DNA of 43,642 nucleotides from Muribaculaceae bacterium (GCA_017962765.1 JAGCUP010000198.1:1-43642), one strand, 5' to 3'. Numbered from the stretch's first letter, positions 31,127-40,107 are shown. Program-made: numbers and translations. The notes: generated by a model not told the origin, from the sequence alone.

Positions 31127-33010
31127 TTATCGCCCCAGCAACAACATCAGTACTTGGATGTCGCTGGGCGAGACGCCCGGTATGCGCGAGGCTTGCCCCA
31201 ACGTGTCGGGGTTGACACGTTCGAGTTTCTGGCGTGCCTCAGTACTGAGTTGCGGTACCTGGGAATATTCGATTTTTCCGCGTAATTTGAGGTCTTCGAG
31301 GCGCGAAAGTTTGTCGGCAACGGCCTGTTCGCGCTCGATATATCCACTATATTTGATTTTGATTTCGGCGGCCTCAACGATTTCGTCGCGACGCAATTCC
31401 TCCAAGCCACGCAGGGCCTCGGCAAGTCGGGGTAGGGCCGTGGCAAGGGCGTCGATGGTAACCTGTGGCCGCAGAATAAGGTCATAGAGGCGGCATCCTT
31501 GCTTGAGTGGCGTACTGCCGGCCTTCGCCAGCATGTCATTCACCTCATCGGGCTTCACACTCATGCCGCGCGCCAATTCCACAAGGCCATCGACCTGCTC
31601 CATCTTACTTTTCATCAGTTCTAGGCGCTCACGCGTGGCAAGGCCAAGATTGTAGGCGAGCTGGGTGAGGCGCGCGTCGGCATCGTCCTGGCGAAGCAAG
31701 ATACGATGCTCGGCACGCGAGGTAAACATGCGGTAGGGCTCATCCACTCCCTTGGTGACGAGATCGTCAATGAGAACCCCGATATAGGCCTGGTCGCGAC
31801 GTAACACGAAGGGCTCGCGTCCGTTGATTTTCAGGTGGGCATTGATACCCGCCATGAGACCCTGACCTGCGGCCTCCTCGTAGCCCGTAGTACCGTTTAC
31901 CTGCCCGGCAAAGAAGAGGTTTTCGACGAGTTTTGTCTCAAGGCTGTGCTTGAGTTGTGTGGGGTCGAAAAAGTCGTATTCGATAGCGTAGCCAGGACGA
32001 TAAAACTGGGCATGGCGCAACGCGGGAATGTGGCTCAGGGCGTCGAACTGCACACGCCAGGGCATCGACGATGAGAAGCCGTTGAGGTACATCTCGTTGG
32101 TGGTTTCGCCTTCCGGCTCGATGAAAAGCTGATGACTGTCGCGGTCGGGGAAGGTGACGAGCTTGGTCTCAATGCTGGGGCAGTAACGCGGCCCAATGCT
32201 CTGGATTTGGCCATTATAGAGTGGCGATTCGGGCAATCCTTCGCGCAACACGCGGTGCACCTCATCGTTGGTATAGACAATCCAGCAGGGGCGTTGGCGC
32301 AGCTCGCTGCGCACCTCGGGTAGATACGAAAAATGGTGGAAGTCGTTATCTCCTTCCTGAATTTGGGCCTGTGAATAATCGACGGTGCGGGCATCGAGGC
32401 GCACGGGCGTGCCCGTTTTCATGCGGTCGGTTTTAAAGCCGAGGCGCACCAATTGTTCGGTGATTCCGTGCGAAGCAGGCTCACTCACGCGTCCGCCCTC
32501 GATTTGGACGTGCCCCACGTGCATGAGGCCGTTGAGGAAAGTGCCCGCCGTAAGGATGACGGCACGAGCGGCGAACGTGGTGCCAAAGGCCGTCTTCACA
32601 CCCGTCACGCCATTACCGCCCTCATCGAAGAGCAATTCAGTGGCGCAATCTTGCCACAGCGATAGGTTGGGCGTGGCGTCAAGTCTCCGTCGCCACTCGT
32701 CGATAAAGCGCGAGCGGTCGGCCTGCGCACGCGGACTCCACATGGCGGGACCCTTGCTCTTATTAAGCAGGCGGAACTGAATGGAAGCGCGGTCGGTGAC
32801 AATGCCCATCTGTCCGCCCATCGCATCTATCTCCCTCACAATCTGCCCCTTGGCTATTCCTCCCACTGCGGGATTACAGCTCATTTGGGCTATCTTGTTA
32901 AGGTCCATAGTGATGAGCAGCGTGTTCGAGCCCATGCGCGCAGCGGCGCACGCTGCTTCACATCCGGCGTGACCACCTCCAACCACTATGACGTCAAAGT
33001 TATAGTCCAT
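31127..33010 (-). CDS. mnmG: tRNA uridine-5-carboxymethylaminomethyl modification enzyme, FAD subunit
   Basis: A 627-residue FAD protein that with MnmE forms carboxymethylaminomethyluridine at the wobble position of tRNAs. The dinucleotide fold is VIVVGGGHAGCEAACAAARMG at the N-terminus; signature blocks include SCNPAVGGIAKGQIVREIDAMGGQMG, GTFLNGLMHVGHVQIEGGR, RYCPSIETKLVTFPDR and GQVNGTTGYEEAAGQGLMAGINA. The C-terminal helical domain ends with GVSPSDIQVLMLLL. In many bacteria the gene (gidA) lies near oriC, which agrees with the adjacent parS sites. It overlaps ybeY by 11 bp. Confidence 0.97.
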   Translation of the reverse strand: MDYNFDVIVVGGGHAGCEAACAAARMGSNTLLITMDLNKIAQMSCNPAVGGIAKGQIVREIDAMGGQMGIVTDRASIQFRLLNKSKGPAMWSPRAQADRSRFIDEWRRRLDATPNLSLWQDCATELLFDEGGNGVTGVKTAFGTTFAARAVILTAGTFLNGLMHVGHVQIEGGRVSEPASHGITEQLVRLGFKTDRMKTGTPVRLDARTVDYSQAQIQEGDNDFHHFSYLPEVRSELRQRPCWIVYTNDEVHRVLREGLPESPLYNGQIQSIGPRYCPSIETKLVTFPDRDSHQLFIEPEGETTNEMYLNGFSSSMPWRVQFDALSHIPALRHAQFYRPGYAIEYDFFDPTQLKHSLETKLVENLFFAGQVNGTTGYEEAAGQGLMAGINAHLKINGREPFVLRRDQAYIGVLIDDLVTKGVDEPYRMFTSRAEHRILLRQDDADARLTQLAYNLGLATRERLELMKSKMEQVDGLVELARGMSVKPDEVNDMLAKAGSTPLKQGCRLYDLILRPQVTIDALATALPRLAEALRGLEELRRDEIVEAAEIKIKYSGYIEREQAVADKLSRLEDLKLRGKIEYSQVPQLSTEARQKLERVNPDTLGQASRIPGVSPSDIQVLMLLLGR

Positions 33011-33431
33011 CTATTTCTTTTAATTGTTCAAGAGCCTGGTTCTCATATTGTTCCATCACCTCACGCTCGCCGGGGCCTTTGTCGTTGATGCCGCATAGGT
33101 GCAACACGCCGTGAATGATAACGCGGTGCAGTTCCTGCTCAGGTTCAGCGCCCACAAGGACGGCGTTGCTCTCCACCGTATCGAGCGAAATCACCATGTC
33201 GCCGGCGATGCGTCGGCTTGTGCTATAATCAAAAGTGATGATGTCGGTGTAATAGTCGTGACCCAAAAACTGGCGGTTGGTGGCGAGGATATATTCGTCG
33301 TCACAGAAGACGTAGGTCAGACGGCCCACCACCTTCCCATGACACGCCGCCACTCGCTCAATCCATTTTTCGATTTTCGATGCATCGAGCTGCGGCAACT
33401 CCACCTTCTCGGCAATGAAATTTATCTCCAT
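33000..33431 (-). CDS. ybeY: endoribonuclease YbeY, rRNA maturation factor
   Basis: A 143-residue metal-dependent RNase for 16S rRNA 3'-end maturation and ribosome quality control. The metal motif is HGVLHLCGIND, with H107 and H111; the residue where E. coli YbeY has its third histidine is an aspartate (D117). The upstream TNRQFLGHDYYTDIITFDY block and GDMVISLDTVESNA are conserved. The frame continues upstream to a TTG at 33470, but the TATCTTTG promoter box at 33457-33464 places the transcript start about 33450, so the ATG at 33431 (MEINFIAEKVELPQL) is the start. It leads the operon and overlaps mnmG by 11 bp. Confidence 0.93.
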   Translation of the reverse strand: MEINFIAEKVELPQLDASKIEKWIERVAACHGKVVGRLTYVFCDDEYILATNRQFLGHDYYTDIITFDYSTSRRIAGDMVISLDTVESNAVLVGAEPEQELHRVIIHGVLHLCGINDKGPGEREVMEQYENQALEQLKEIDGL

Positions 33432-33456
33432 GAGTTCAGTTTTGTCAACAAACTTA

Positions 33457-33487
33457 CAAAGATAACCCAAAAAGATAAATTCTCAAA
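33457..33487 (-). promoter_or_regulatory. Bacteroidota-type promoter of the ybeY-mnmG-apt-uvrC-ribH operon
   Basis: On the minus strand, TTTG (33484-33487), a 19-bp spacer and TATCTTTG (33457-33464) fit the consensus exactly. Transcript start is predicted near 33450. Confidence 0.8.
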
Positions 33488-33698
33488 GAAATGGCCCAAT
33501 TTTAATTTTTCTGCCCAAAAACAGAAAAGCCCTTTAACAACTATAAAACAACTGATTAATATACTTTCGCACCTCTGAGATTTCAAAATTTGGCACATCG
33601 CGGCCTGTCAGCCAGAAAAAAAAGCACTCTCAGGGCGGCAATATGCACATCGATGCCATACGAAAATTTTTGATGGGCAGGGTGGGGGAGTGGTGACT
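33488..33698. other. intergenic region upstream of nfeD
   Basis: No gene is evident between the ybeY promoter and the sigma-54-like site. TATGCACATCGATGCCATA at 33642-33660 is an imperfect dyad about 40 bp upstream of the sigma-54 element and might bind an activator; this is weak. Short open frames here have no recognisable features. Confidence 0.4.
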
Positions 33699-33715
33699 TT
33701 GGCACGAGATTTGCA
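33699..33715 (+). promoter_or_regulatory. sigma-54 (RpoN) type promoter before nfeD-SPFH
   Basis: TTGGCACGAGATTTGCA matches the -24/-12 consensus (TGGCACG, 4 nt, TTGCA) fully, with the required GG-N10-GC spacing (GG 33701-33702, GC 33713-33714). Transcription would begin near 33727, leaving a leader of about 77 nt before nfeD. Confidence 0.7.
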
Positions 33716-33803
33716 GGAAAGTATTGCGAGGGCAAAATTTTTTTTGTAATTTTACACGCCTTCAAAATTTACATTATTGTAAACCATATTTAAACGAAAA
33801 GTT

Positions 33804-34259
33804 ATGATTGAATATTTCTCAGCCCATCTGTGGCAGCTATGGCTCCTCGTCTCACTGTTGTGCCTCATCATCGAGCTCACCTCGGGTGACCTCTATGTGC
33901 TGTGTTTTTCGATTGGTGCCGCCATCACCCTTGCCGCATCGCTTTTCTCGGGTGCCTCGTTCACGATGCAAGTCATCATCTTCGCCATCGCCAGTGTGCT
34001 GTGCCTCCTCTTCGTCAGGCCTACGCTAGTGAAAAAGTTGCACAAGGGCAAGGACGAGCGGGTGAGCAACGCCGACGCTCTTATCGGCCGCGAGGGCACC
34101 GTGAGCCGCACCATCGAGGCTGGCCACCACGGCCGCGTGGCCATCGACGGTGACGACTGGAAGGCTGTGAGCCTATCGTCCGTCGACATCCCCGAGGGCA
34201 CCAAGGTCCGCGTCACCGACCGCGACAGCATCATCCTCACCGTGGAACCGGTGGAATGA
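33804..34259 (+). CDS. NfeD family membrane protein (short form)
   Basis: A 151-residue protein. Two or three membrane helices lie at about 10-75 (LWLLVSLLCLIIELTSGDLYVLCFSIGAAITL, then the helix ending VLCLLFVRPTLVKKL). A C-terminal OB-fold beta barrel follows (ALIGREGTVSRTIEAGHHGRVAIDGDDWKAVS through VRVTDRDSIILTVEP). This is the short, protease-less NfeD type, which partners with SPFH proteins encoded next door; the two assemble in membrane microdomains and affect envelope quality control. The pairing is well known; the precise role is inferred. A sigma-54-like promoter is upstream and the SPFH gene follows 58 bp downstream. Confidence 0.92.
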   Translation: MIEYFSAHLWQLWLLVSLLCLIIELTSGDLYVLCFSIGAAITLAASLFSGASFTMQVIIFAIASVLCLLFVRPTLVKKLHKGKDERVSNADALIGREGTVSRTIEAGHHGRVAIDGDDWKAVSLSSVDIPEGTKVRVTDRDSIILTVEPVE

Positions 34260-34317
34260 GCCCCCAACATTGACAAATAATCAACATTTAATAACCCCAT
34301 AAACAATTCATTCAACT

Positions 34318-35274
34318 ATGGACACTACCACTTATGTTATCCTGGGTGTACTTGTGCTACTGGTTCTTCTCTTCCTCAAGAAGAGTATCCTGATTATCCC
34401 GCAAAGCGAGACGCGCATCATCGAGCGACTCGGCAAGTACCACGACACGCTCAAGCCGGGCGTCAACCTCATTATCCCGTTCATCGACCGCGCCAAAAAT
34501 ATCTGGGCGATGACCGCCGGACGTTACCACTATACCTACCGCATCGACCTGCGCGAACAGGTGTACGACTTCGACAAGCAGAACGTGATTACCAAGGATA
34601 ATATCCTCATGCAAATCAACGCGCTGCTCTACTTCCAAATCGTTGACCCCTTCAAGGCCGTCTATGAAATCGACAACCTGCCCAACGCTATCGAAAAGCT
34701 CACACAGACCACCCTGCGTAACATTATCGGTGAACTCGAGCTCGACGAGACGCTCACCTCGCGCGATACCATCAACAGCAAGCTGCGCGACGTGCTCGAC
34801 GATGCCACCAACAAGTGGGGTATCAAAGTCAATCGCGTTGAGCTTCAAGACATCACGCCTCCCGTGAGCGTGCTCCAGGCCATGGAGAAACAGATGCAGG
34901 CCGAGCGTAACAAGCGCGCCACTATCCTCACCAGCGAGGGACAGAAGGCCGCCGTCATCCTTCAGAGTGAGGGCGAAAAGACCTCGACCATCAACCGCGC
35001 CGAGGCACAGAAACAGCAGTCCATCCTGCGCGCCGAGGGTGAGGCTCAAGCCCGCATCCGCCGTGCCGAAGCCGAAGCCATCGCCATCGAAAAGGTGACC
35101 GAGGCCGTGGGCAAGAGCACCAACCCCGCCAACTACCTCATTGCCCAAAAGTACATCGAGACGCTGCAGACCATCGCCTCGGGGCAAGGCAACAAGACCG
35201 TTTACCTCCCCTACGAGGCAACCAACGTCCTGGGCAGCATAGGCGGCATCAAGGACCTCTTCAAGGAATCGTAA
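34318..35274 (+). CDS. SPFH/Band 7 family protein (paraslipin/QmcA-like)
   Basis: A 318-residue protein anchored by an N-terminal helix (about 6-23, VILGVLVLLVLLFLKKSILI). The SPFH domain (about 25-190) has IIPQSETRIIERLGKYHDTLKPGVNLIIPF and DNILMQINALLYFQIVDPFKAVYEI, and the conserved RNIIGELELDETLTSRDTINSKL block. A long alanine/glutamate-rich coiled coil follows (about 190-260, with AEAQKQQSILRAEGEAQARIRRAEAEA). Paraslipins form oligomeric membrane cages together with NfeD. It is the second gene of a two-gene unit and is followed by a terminator at 35311-35352. Confidence 0.95.
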   Translation: MDTTTYVILGVLVLLVLLFLKKSILIIPQSETRIIERLGKYHDTLKPGVNLIIPFIDRAKNIWAMTAGRYHYTYRIDLREQVYDFDKQNVITKDNILMQINALLYFQIVDPFKAVYEIDNLPNAIEKLTQTTLRNIIGELELDETLTSRDTINSKLRDVLDDATNKWGIKVNRVELQDITPPVSVLQAMEKQMQAERNKRATILTSEGQKAAVILQSEGEKTSTINRAEAQKQQSILRAEGEAQARIRRAEAEAIAIEKVTEAVGKSTNPANYLIAQKYIETLQTIASGQGNKTVYLPYEATNVLGSIGGIKDLFKES

Positions 35275-35310
35275 ACCCATATCACCCGAAAATCGGGCAC
35301 AACATCATCC

Positions 35311-35352
35311 AAGCACCCCACCGGCACCAAGCCCGCGCGGGGTGCTTGCATT
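35311..35352 (+). terminator. intrinsic terminator after the SPFH gene
   Basis: AAGCACCCC (35311-35319) pairs perfectly with GGGGTGCTT (35339-35347), and a T-containing tail follows. It lies 36 bp after the stop codon. Confidence 0.75.
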
Positions 35353-35455
35353 TTCCTGGTAGCGGGGTGGGGCTGAAGAGGTCGTGGAGATGGGCTGTAC
35401 AAGGCAGCATACAAGGCAGCAAAAAAGATTTTTTCTAAATTCGCATAAATTTCGC

Positions 35456-35485
35456 TTGTTCATTTAAAAAAAATACCTACCTTTG
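35456..35485 (+). promoter_or_regulatory. Bacteroidota-type promoter of the dockerin-tailed protein gene
   Basis: TTG at 35456-35458, a 19-bp spacer, and TACCTTTG at 35478-35485 fit the consensus. The leader is long, about 140 nt to the ATG at 35631. Confidence 0.75.
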
Positions 35486-35503
35486 TGGGATTAAGTGATG
35501 CTC

Positions 35504-35551
35504 TAAAAATTAAGCATTTAACCAATCATCGGGCGACCTGCTTAATTTTTA
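35504..35551 (+). ncRNA. 13-bp stem-loop in a long 5' leader
   Basis: TAAAAATTAAGCA (35504-35516) is perfectly complementary to TGCTTAATTTTTA (35539-35551) around a 22-nt loop. It begins about a dozen bases after the predicted transcript start. It could stabilise the mRNA or act as an attenuator (the right arm carries five Ts). No known riboswitch is recognised. Confidence 0.45.
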
Positions 35552-35630
35552 TAGCTAACCTTAACTAAACGAGAACAAAATTTTATTAACAAACCTATTT
35601 TATTAACTTTTTAACAACCTATTCAAGAGT

Positions 35631-37589
35631 ATGAAGAAAGTATTATCTCTCCTTCTTGTGGCTGTTCTTGGCGTGGCAGCTTACGCCGCTGACATCGAAT
35701 TTGTCGCTGGTACTACCGTTGGTACCGTGACACAGGTGACCAGCAACACGCCCTATGAAATGACCCTGAGCGGCGTCACCGTTCACAGCACCTATGGTGC
35801 TTTCAACGCTGGTAACGCTTATCGTATGGGCAAAAACTCGGTCAACACCATTTCGTCTGGCCAAACCATCACCAAGATCGTGTTTGAGTGCCTCGGTACC
35901 GTTGGTTCCTCGAACTATGGTGGCGACGGTTTCGCAGCTATGGACGGCATGACCGTGAGCGAGGACACCAAGACCGTGACGTGGACGGGCAGCGCCAAAG
36001 AAGTTGTCTTCACCGCCAGCGGCCACCAGGTGCGCGCCAGCAAAATTATCGTTACCATCGAAGGCGAGGCCACCAGCCTTTCGGCTCCCACCTTCAGCCC
36101 GGCAGCCGGCACTTACACCACTGCCCAGCAGGTGACGATTTCGGCCGAGGAAGGCGCTACCATTTACTACACCACCAATGGTGCCGATCCCCTCTCGACC
36201 GATGAGATTTATGCCGGTCCCATTGAGGTTGCACAGAGCATGACCATCAAGGCCATCGCCGTCAAGGGTGAACTTACCAGCGCTGTCGCTACTGCCCAGT
36301 ATGTCATCGCCCAAGTGAACACCGTGGCCAACATCGCCGCCTTCCGCGCACTTGACGACGACGCAGTGGCTGCCATTGGCAGCGAGCTCAACGTGTACTA
36401 CGTGAGCGGCGACAACGTGTATGTGAAGGACGATAGCGGCTATCTGTGCCTCTACACCAAGAGCAAAAACGCCAACGTGAAGGCTTACAAGGTGAACGAC
36501 GTGATTCCCGCAGGCCTCGCTGGTAAGAAGGCTACCTATCGCGACTACATCATCGAGATGGTCGACGACTTCCTGAATGTGCCCGCTGCTTCGGGCAAGA
36601 ACACCCCGGTTCCCGAGGTTGTTGACGCTTCCTATGTGACCACCGCTCACACGCTCGCTTACATCAAGATTGAGAATGTGACCATCACTGCTCAGGAGAC
36701 CGCCAGCTACTTCACCGTGAAGGACTCGAAGGGCAACGAGTGCACCGCCTATGGCAGCTCGATTCCCACTGGCACGTTCGACTACATCATCGCCATGATT
36801 ACCGTTTATAGCGGCAATCCCCAGCTCACCATTATCGAGACTGCAGCTCCTCCCGTGGAGATTGGCAGCATTGGCGAACTTCCCACCACCGCCGACGGCG
36901 TGAAGTACAAAATCAAGAACCCCGTGACCGTCATCGCCCAGAGCGGACAACAGCTCTACATCACCGACTACGATGCAAACATGCTCGTTTATGGTTCGCT
37001 CGATCGTGAATACAAGAATGGCGATGTCCTCACCGGCATCATGGGTACCATCACCGTTTACAACGGCATGGTGGAACTCGTTCCCGTGGCCGAGAGCTTC
37101 GGCGCTCCCGATGAGGGCAGCGAAGTTGAGCCCGAGGAAATCCCCGTTGAGGAAGTGAGCTTGAGCGACATGCACAAGTACCTCAAGTATAGCGAAGTCA
37201 CCCTGACCGCTATCGAAGGCGACAGCCGTAATTTCACCCTCAACGATGGCACCGGTGACCTCACCGTGCGCATCAACGGCTTCGGCGTGGAATATCCCGC
37301 CAGCTTCGAAGGCACCTTCGACGTGACCGGCTTCGTGGCCGTTTACAAGAAGAACGCTAGCACCGACGCCGTGCTCCAATTCTATCCCACCGAGATTAAG
37401 AGCAATAGTGATCCTGGCTTCGAGCAAGGCGACGTGAACGGTGACGGTGTCGTGAGTGGCGCCGATGTGACCGCTCTCTACAACGTGCTGCTCGACGGTG
37501 CTGAACCCGCCGGCGATGCCGACGTGAATGGTGACGGTGTCGTGAGTGGTGCCGACGTGACCGCTCTCTACAACATCCTGCTGCAATAA
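35631..37589 (+). CDS. secreted multidomain protein with chitobiase-type C-terminal domain and dockerin-type tail
   Basis: A 652-residue protein with a signal peptide of about 19 residues (MKKVLSLLLVAVLGVAAYA). About 20-145 is a beta domain (FVAGTTVGTVTQVTSN, FECLGTVGSSNYGGDGF). About 148-215 is a chitobiase/beta-hexosaminidase C-terminal-like module: APTFSPAAGTYTTAQQVTIS, GATIYYTTNGADP, TIKAIAVKG. The middle holds three OB-like repeats, each opening like NVYYVSGDNVYVKDDSGY. The last 54 residues are two dockerin-like calcium loops (GDVNGDGVVSGADVTALYN) matching the GH10-like protein. There is no catalytic site, so a surface or matrix protein, perhaps glycan-binding, is likely (inference). It has its own promoter, a long leader with a stem-loop, and a terminator after it. 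Confidence 0.85.
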   Translation: MKKVLSLLLVAVLGVAAYAADIEFVAGTTVGTVTQVTSNTPYEMTLSGVTVHSTYGAFNAGNAYRMGKNSVNTISSGQTITKIVFECLGTVGSSNYGGDGFAAMDGMTVSEDTKTVTWTGSAKEVVFTASGHQVRASKIIVTIEGEATSLSAPTFSPAAGTYTTAQQVTISAEEGATIYYTTNGADPLSTDEIYAGPIEVAQSMTIKAIAVKGELTSAVATAQYVIAQVNTVANIAAFRALDDDAVAAIGSELNVYYVSGDNVYVKDDSGYLCLYTKSKNANVKAYKVNDVIPAGLAGKKATYRDYIIEMVDDFLNVPAASGKNTPVPEVVDASYVTTAHTLAYIKIENVTITAQETASYFTVKDSKGNECTAYGSSIPTGTFDYIIAMITVYSGNPQLTIIETAAPPVEIGSIGELPTTADGVKYKIKNPVTVIAQSGQQLYITDYDANMLVYGSLDREYKNGDVLTGIMGTITVYNGMVELVPVAESFGAPDEGSEVEPEEIPVEEVSLSDMHKYLKYSEVTLTAIEGDSRNFTLNDGTGDLTVRINGFGVEYPASFEGTFDVTGFVAVYKKNASTDAVLQFYPTEIKSNSDPGFEQGDVNGDGVVSGADVTALYNVLLDGAEPAGDADVNGDGVVSGADVTALYNILLQ

Positions 37590-37617
37590 TATAGTTCCAA
37601 CACTATAAACCGCATCG

Positions 37618-37653
37618 AGGCCCGCCCCCTTCCAAGGAGGCGGGCCTTTTTTT
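37618..37653 (+). terminator. intrinsic terminator after the dockerin-tailed protein gene
   Basis: AGGCCCGCC (37618-37626) pairs with GGCGGGCCT (37639-37647), ending in seven Ts. It lies 28 bp after the stop codon. Confidence 0.92.
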
Positions 37654-37772
37654 GCGCCTTTGCGTGTCATGGTCCACACAATTTATTACCACCATTTTCG
37701 TTATTATAAATAAGGTTTGTTGTCATGTCAACGTACTCCGAGACAGTCTCGGACAAAAAACTTAAAATAACG

Positions 37773-40085
37773 ATGAAACGATATATCCTCATAATGTGTC
37801 TTGCGGCCCTCGCCGCACTCACGGCCACGGCTCAGGACGGCACCGGCGGACGCTGGCAGTTCCACGCCATCTTCTCGAGCGACAACCCCACGGCGTGCTA
37901 CGATGCTGGCGGGCGCGTTTTCTACCAGGCCGGCACGTCGCTGTTCTGCTACGACAAGATTTCACAAGAAAACGAGTCGCTCAACAGCCTCAACAGGCTC
38001 ACCGACTCGGGTGTAAAGAAAATCTACTACAACACCGTGGAGGAATATATCGCGGTGGCCTATGATAATGGCAACATCGACATCATCCTTCGCAACGACG
38101 ATGTGGTGAACTTGCCCTTCATCAAAGACGCTAATATTACCGCCGACAAGACCATCAACGACATCACCTTCAACAACGACGGATTCTTGGTGGCCACCGC
38201 ATTTGGCTACGTCGCCATCGACCACAACCGCTGGGAAGTGAAAGAGTCTCGCATTTTTAACCGTAATATCGTGTCGGCGGCCATCGTGGGAAGCCGCATC
38301 CTGCTCGCTGACGACAACGCCCTCTACTGCGGCAACAACGGCAAATACTACGGTAGCCTCGACCAGTACACCAAGCTCCTCGACAAGAGCGGAAGCATCA
38401 CGCCCGCGGTCCACAGCACCTTCTTCTACAACGCCAACGAGTTATATCGGGCCTCTATCAGCGAGGTGGCAGGCGGAGCAGTCACCTGCAACTTGGAACA
38501 GATGGCGCCGACCACGGCACGTGATGTGCAGGCCACCGCCGAGGGTTTCGTGGCCAGTTTCTTCCCGGAGGAATATCACCTCACCTTCGACGCCGAGGCC
38601 CAGAACAGGACCGAGGTCGAGGGCACAGGCATCTACTCGATGGCCAAGGCCGGTGAATGGTGGGTGCTCGACACCGACGGACTCGCACGCATCAAAGGCG
38701 AGGAGCGCAGCGCCAGCATCGTGCCCAATGGCATCAACATCGCCACCACGCCTTTCTGGCTCACCTACGACAGCCACAACCGCCGCATCATCCTATCGGC
38801 AACTACCGATAACGCCGTGCTGCCGCGTGCCAACCACGGCGCAGAGACCGAGATTGCGGCCTACGACGGCGACCGCTGGACCGACATCACGCCCGCCGGC
38901 GTGCCCGAGGCCACCAAAGACAACGGTGGCAACAACCGCCCTTGCTTCTCGCCCAACACAGCCAACACCTATTTTCTGGCCACCCGCATGAACGGCCTGT
39001 GCCGTGTTGAGGACGACGAAGTGGTCACCGTGTATAACAGCACCAACAGTACCCTGAGCGCCACCTACCGCATGCCCGTGCTCAACTTCGACAGCAACGG
39101 TAACCTGTGGGTGGTACAAAGCCCCTACCAGACGACGCCCGTCATGGCCCTGCCGCGCGCCAAGCAGACGCTCACCACAACCTCGCCCAGCGACTGGGTA
39201 GCGATGGCCGTCGATGGCGTGGCCACGGGCGGCTTCAAGCGCGCCAGTTTCACCATCGGCGCCGCCGACACCAAGGTCTATACCGCCGGCGACATGGGCA
39301 ACCAGGTGGTATTCTGGCAAAACGACCCATCGTCGCTCGAACTCACCAAGTCGCGCGCCTACACTTCGTTTACCGACCTCGACGGCAACGACTACTCGTG
39401 GAGCTATGTCTATTGCCTCGCCACCGACAAGAATGGCCGCGTGTGGATGGGTTCGACCAATGGTATCATCAGCATGGACCCCACCGAGGCTTTCGGCAAT
39501 TTTGCCGTGAACCGCATCAAGGTGGCGCGTGACGACGGAAGCGGACTCGCCGACTACCTGCTGAGCGGACAAAACGTGTATTGCATCGCTTGCGACGGAC
39601 TTAACCGCAAATGGATAGGAACGGCCGGCAGCGGACTCTTCCTCGTGAGCGAGGACGGCAGCACCATCATCAAGCAGTTCACCACCGAGAACAGCGACCT
39701 GAGCAGTAACCGCATCTACGACGTGCTCTGCGACCCCGAGGGCAATTCGGTCTTCGTCGTCACCAATAACAGCGTGATGGAATATTCCAGCGACGCCACG
39801 CCCGGCGCCCCCGATTACAAGGACATCTATGCCTATCCCAACCCCGTGCAGCCCAACTATCGCGGCACCATCACCATCGCGGGCCTCATGCAGAACTCCC
39901 TTGTGAAAATCACCGACCCCGCAGGCAACGTGGTGCGCACCCTCAAGTCGACGGGCGGCATGGCCCTGTGGGACGGCCGTAACTTCAATGGCGACGAGGT
40001 GGGCAGCGGCGTATATCTTGTCCTGGCCTCGCAAAGCGACAGCGGCAGTAGCGCCGCCACCACCAAAATCCTCATTATCAGGTAA
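37773..40085 (+). CDS. porZ: PorZ-like T9SS attachment-complex beta-propeller protein
   Basis: About 770 residues from the ATG at 37773. The frame also opens at 37725, but that start would precede the signal peptide by 16 polar residues. The signal peptide is MKRYILIMCLAALAALTATA-Q. About 20-300 matches the PorZ N-terminal beta-propeller: FHAIFSSDNPTACYDAGGRV, VKKIYYNTVEEYIAVAYDNGNIDII, DITFNNDGFLVATAFGYVAID. A second propeller follows, with blades such as NGRVWMGSTNGIISMDPTEAF. The last 85 residues (AYPNPVQPNYRGTITIAGL, VKITDPAGNVVRTL, LWDGRNFNGDEVGSGVYLVLA) form a T9SS-type C-terminal domain. PorZ binds A-LPS for the attachment complex that anchors T9SS cargo. Other T9SS genes are not in the window. 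Confidence 0.83.
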   Translation: MKRYILIMCLAALAALTATAQDGTGGRWQFHAIFSSDNPTACYDAGGRVFYQAGTSLFCYDKISQENESLNSLNRLTDSGVKKIYYNTVEEYIAVAYDNGNIDIILRNDDVVNLPFIKDANITADKTINDITFNNDGFLVATAFGYVAIDHNRWEVKESRIFNRNIVSAAIVGSRILLADDNALYCGNNGKYYGSLDQYTKLLDKSGSITPAVHSTFFYNANELYRASISEVAGGAVTCNLEQMAPTTARDVQATAEGFVASFFPEEYHLTFDAEAQNRTEVEGTGIYSMAKAGEWWVLDTDGLARIKGEERSASIVPNGINIATTPFWLTYDSHNRRIILSATTDNAVLPRANHGAETEIAAYDGDRWTDITPAGVPEATKDNGGNNRPCFSPNTANTYFLATRMNGLCRVEDDEVVTVYNSTNSTLSATYRMPVLNFDSNGNLWVVQSPYQTTPVMALPRAKQTLTTTSPSDWVAMAVDGVATGGFKRASFTIGAADTKVYTAGDMGNQVVFWQNDPSSLELTKSRAYTSFTDLDGNDYSWSYVYCLATDKNGRVWMGSTNGIISMDPTEAFGNFAVNRIKVARDDGSGLADYLLSGQNVYCIACDGLNRKWIGTAGSGLFLVSEDGSTIIKQFTTENSDLSSNRIYDVLCDPEGNSVFVVTNNSVMEYSSDATPGAPDYKDIYAYPNPVQPNYRGTITIAGLMQNSLVKITDPAGNVVRTLKSTGGMALWDGRNFNGDEVGSGVYLVLASQSDSGSSAATTKILIIR

Positions 40086-40107
40086 CACTTTAGTAAATAA
40101 GCATACG

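Noticed and set aside
31080..33490. oriC within the window
   Set aside because: mnmG and parS suggest proximity, but no cluster of TTATCCACA-type DnaA boxes, dnaA or dnaN gene is seen.
33583..33765. A 60-codon minus-strand frame in the nfeD upstream region
   Set aside because: It has no recognisable features and lies opposite the sigma-54-like promoter.
35643..37679. A 678-codon antisense frame opposite the dockerin-tailed protein
   Set aside because: The plus strand has a signal peptide, known domains, promoter and terminator. The antisense frame is a by-product of codon bias, as are those at 6817-8316, 26629-28041, 38793-40088 and 41191-42222.
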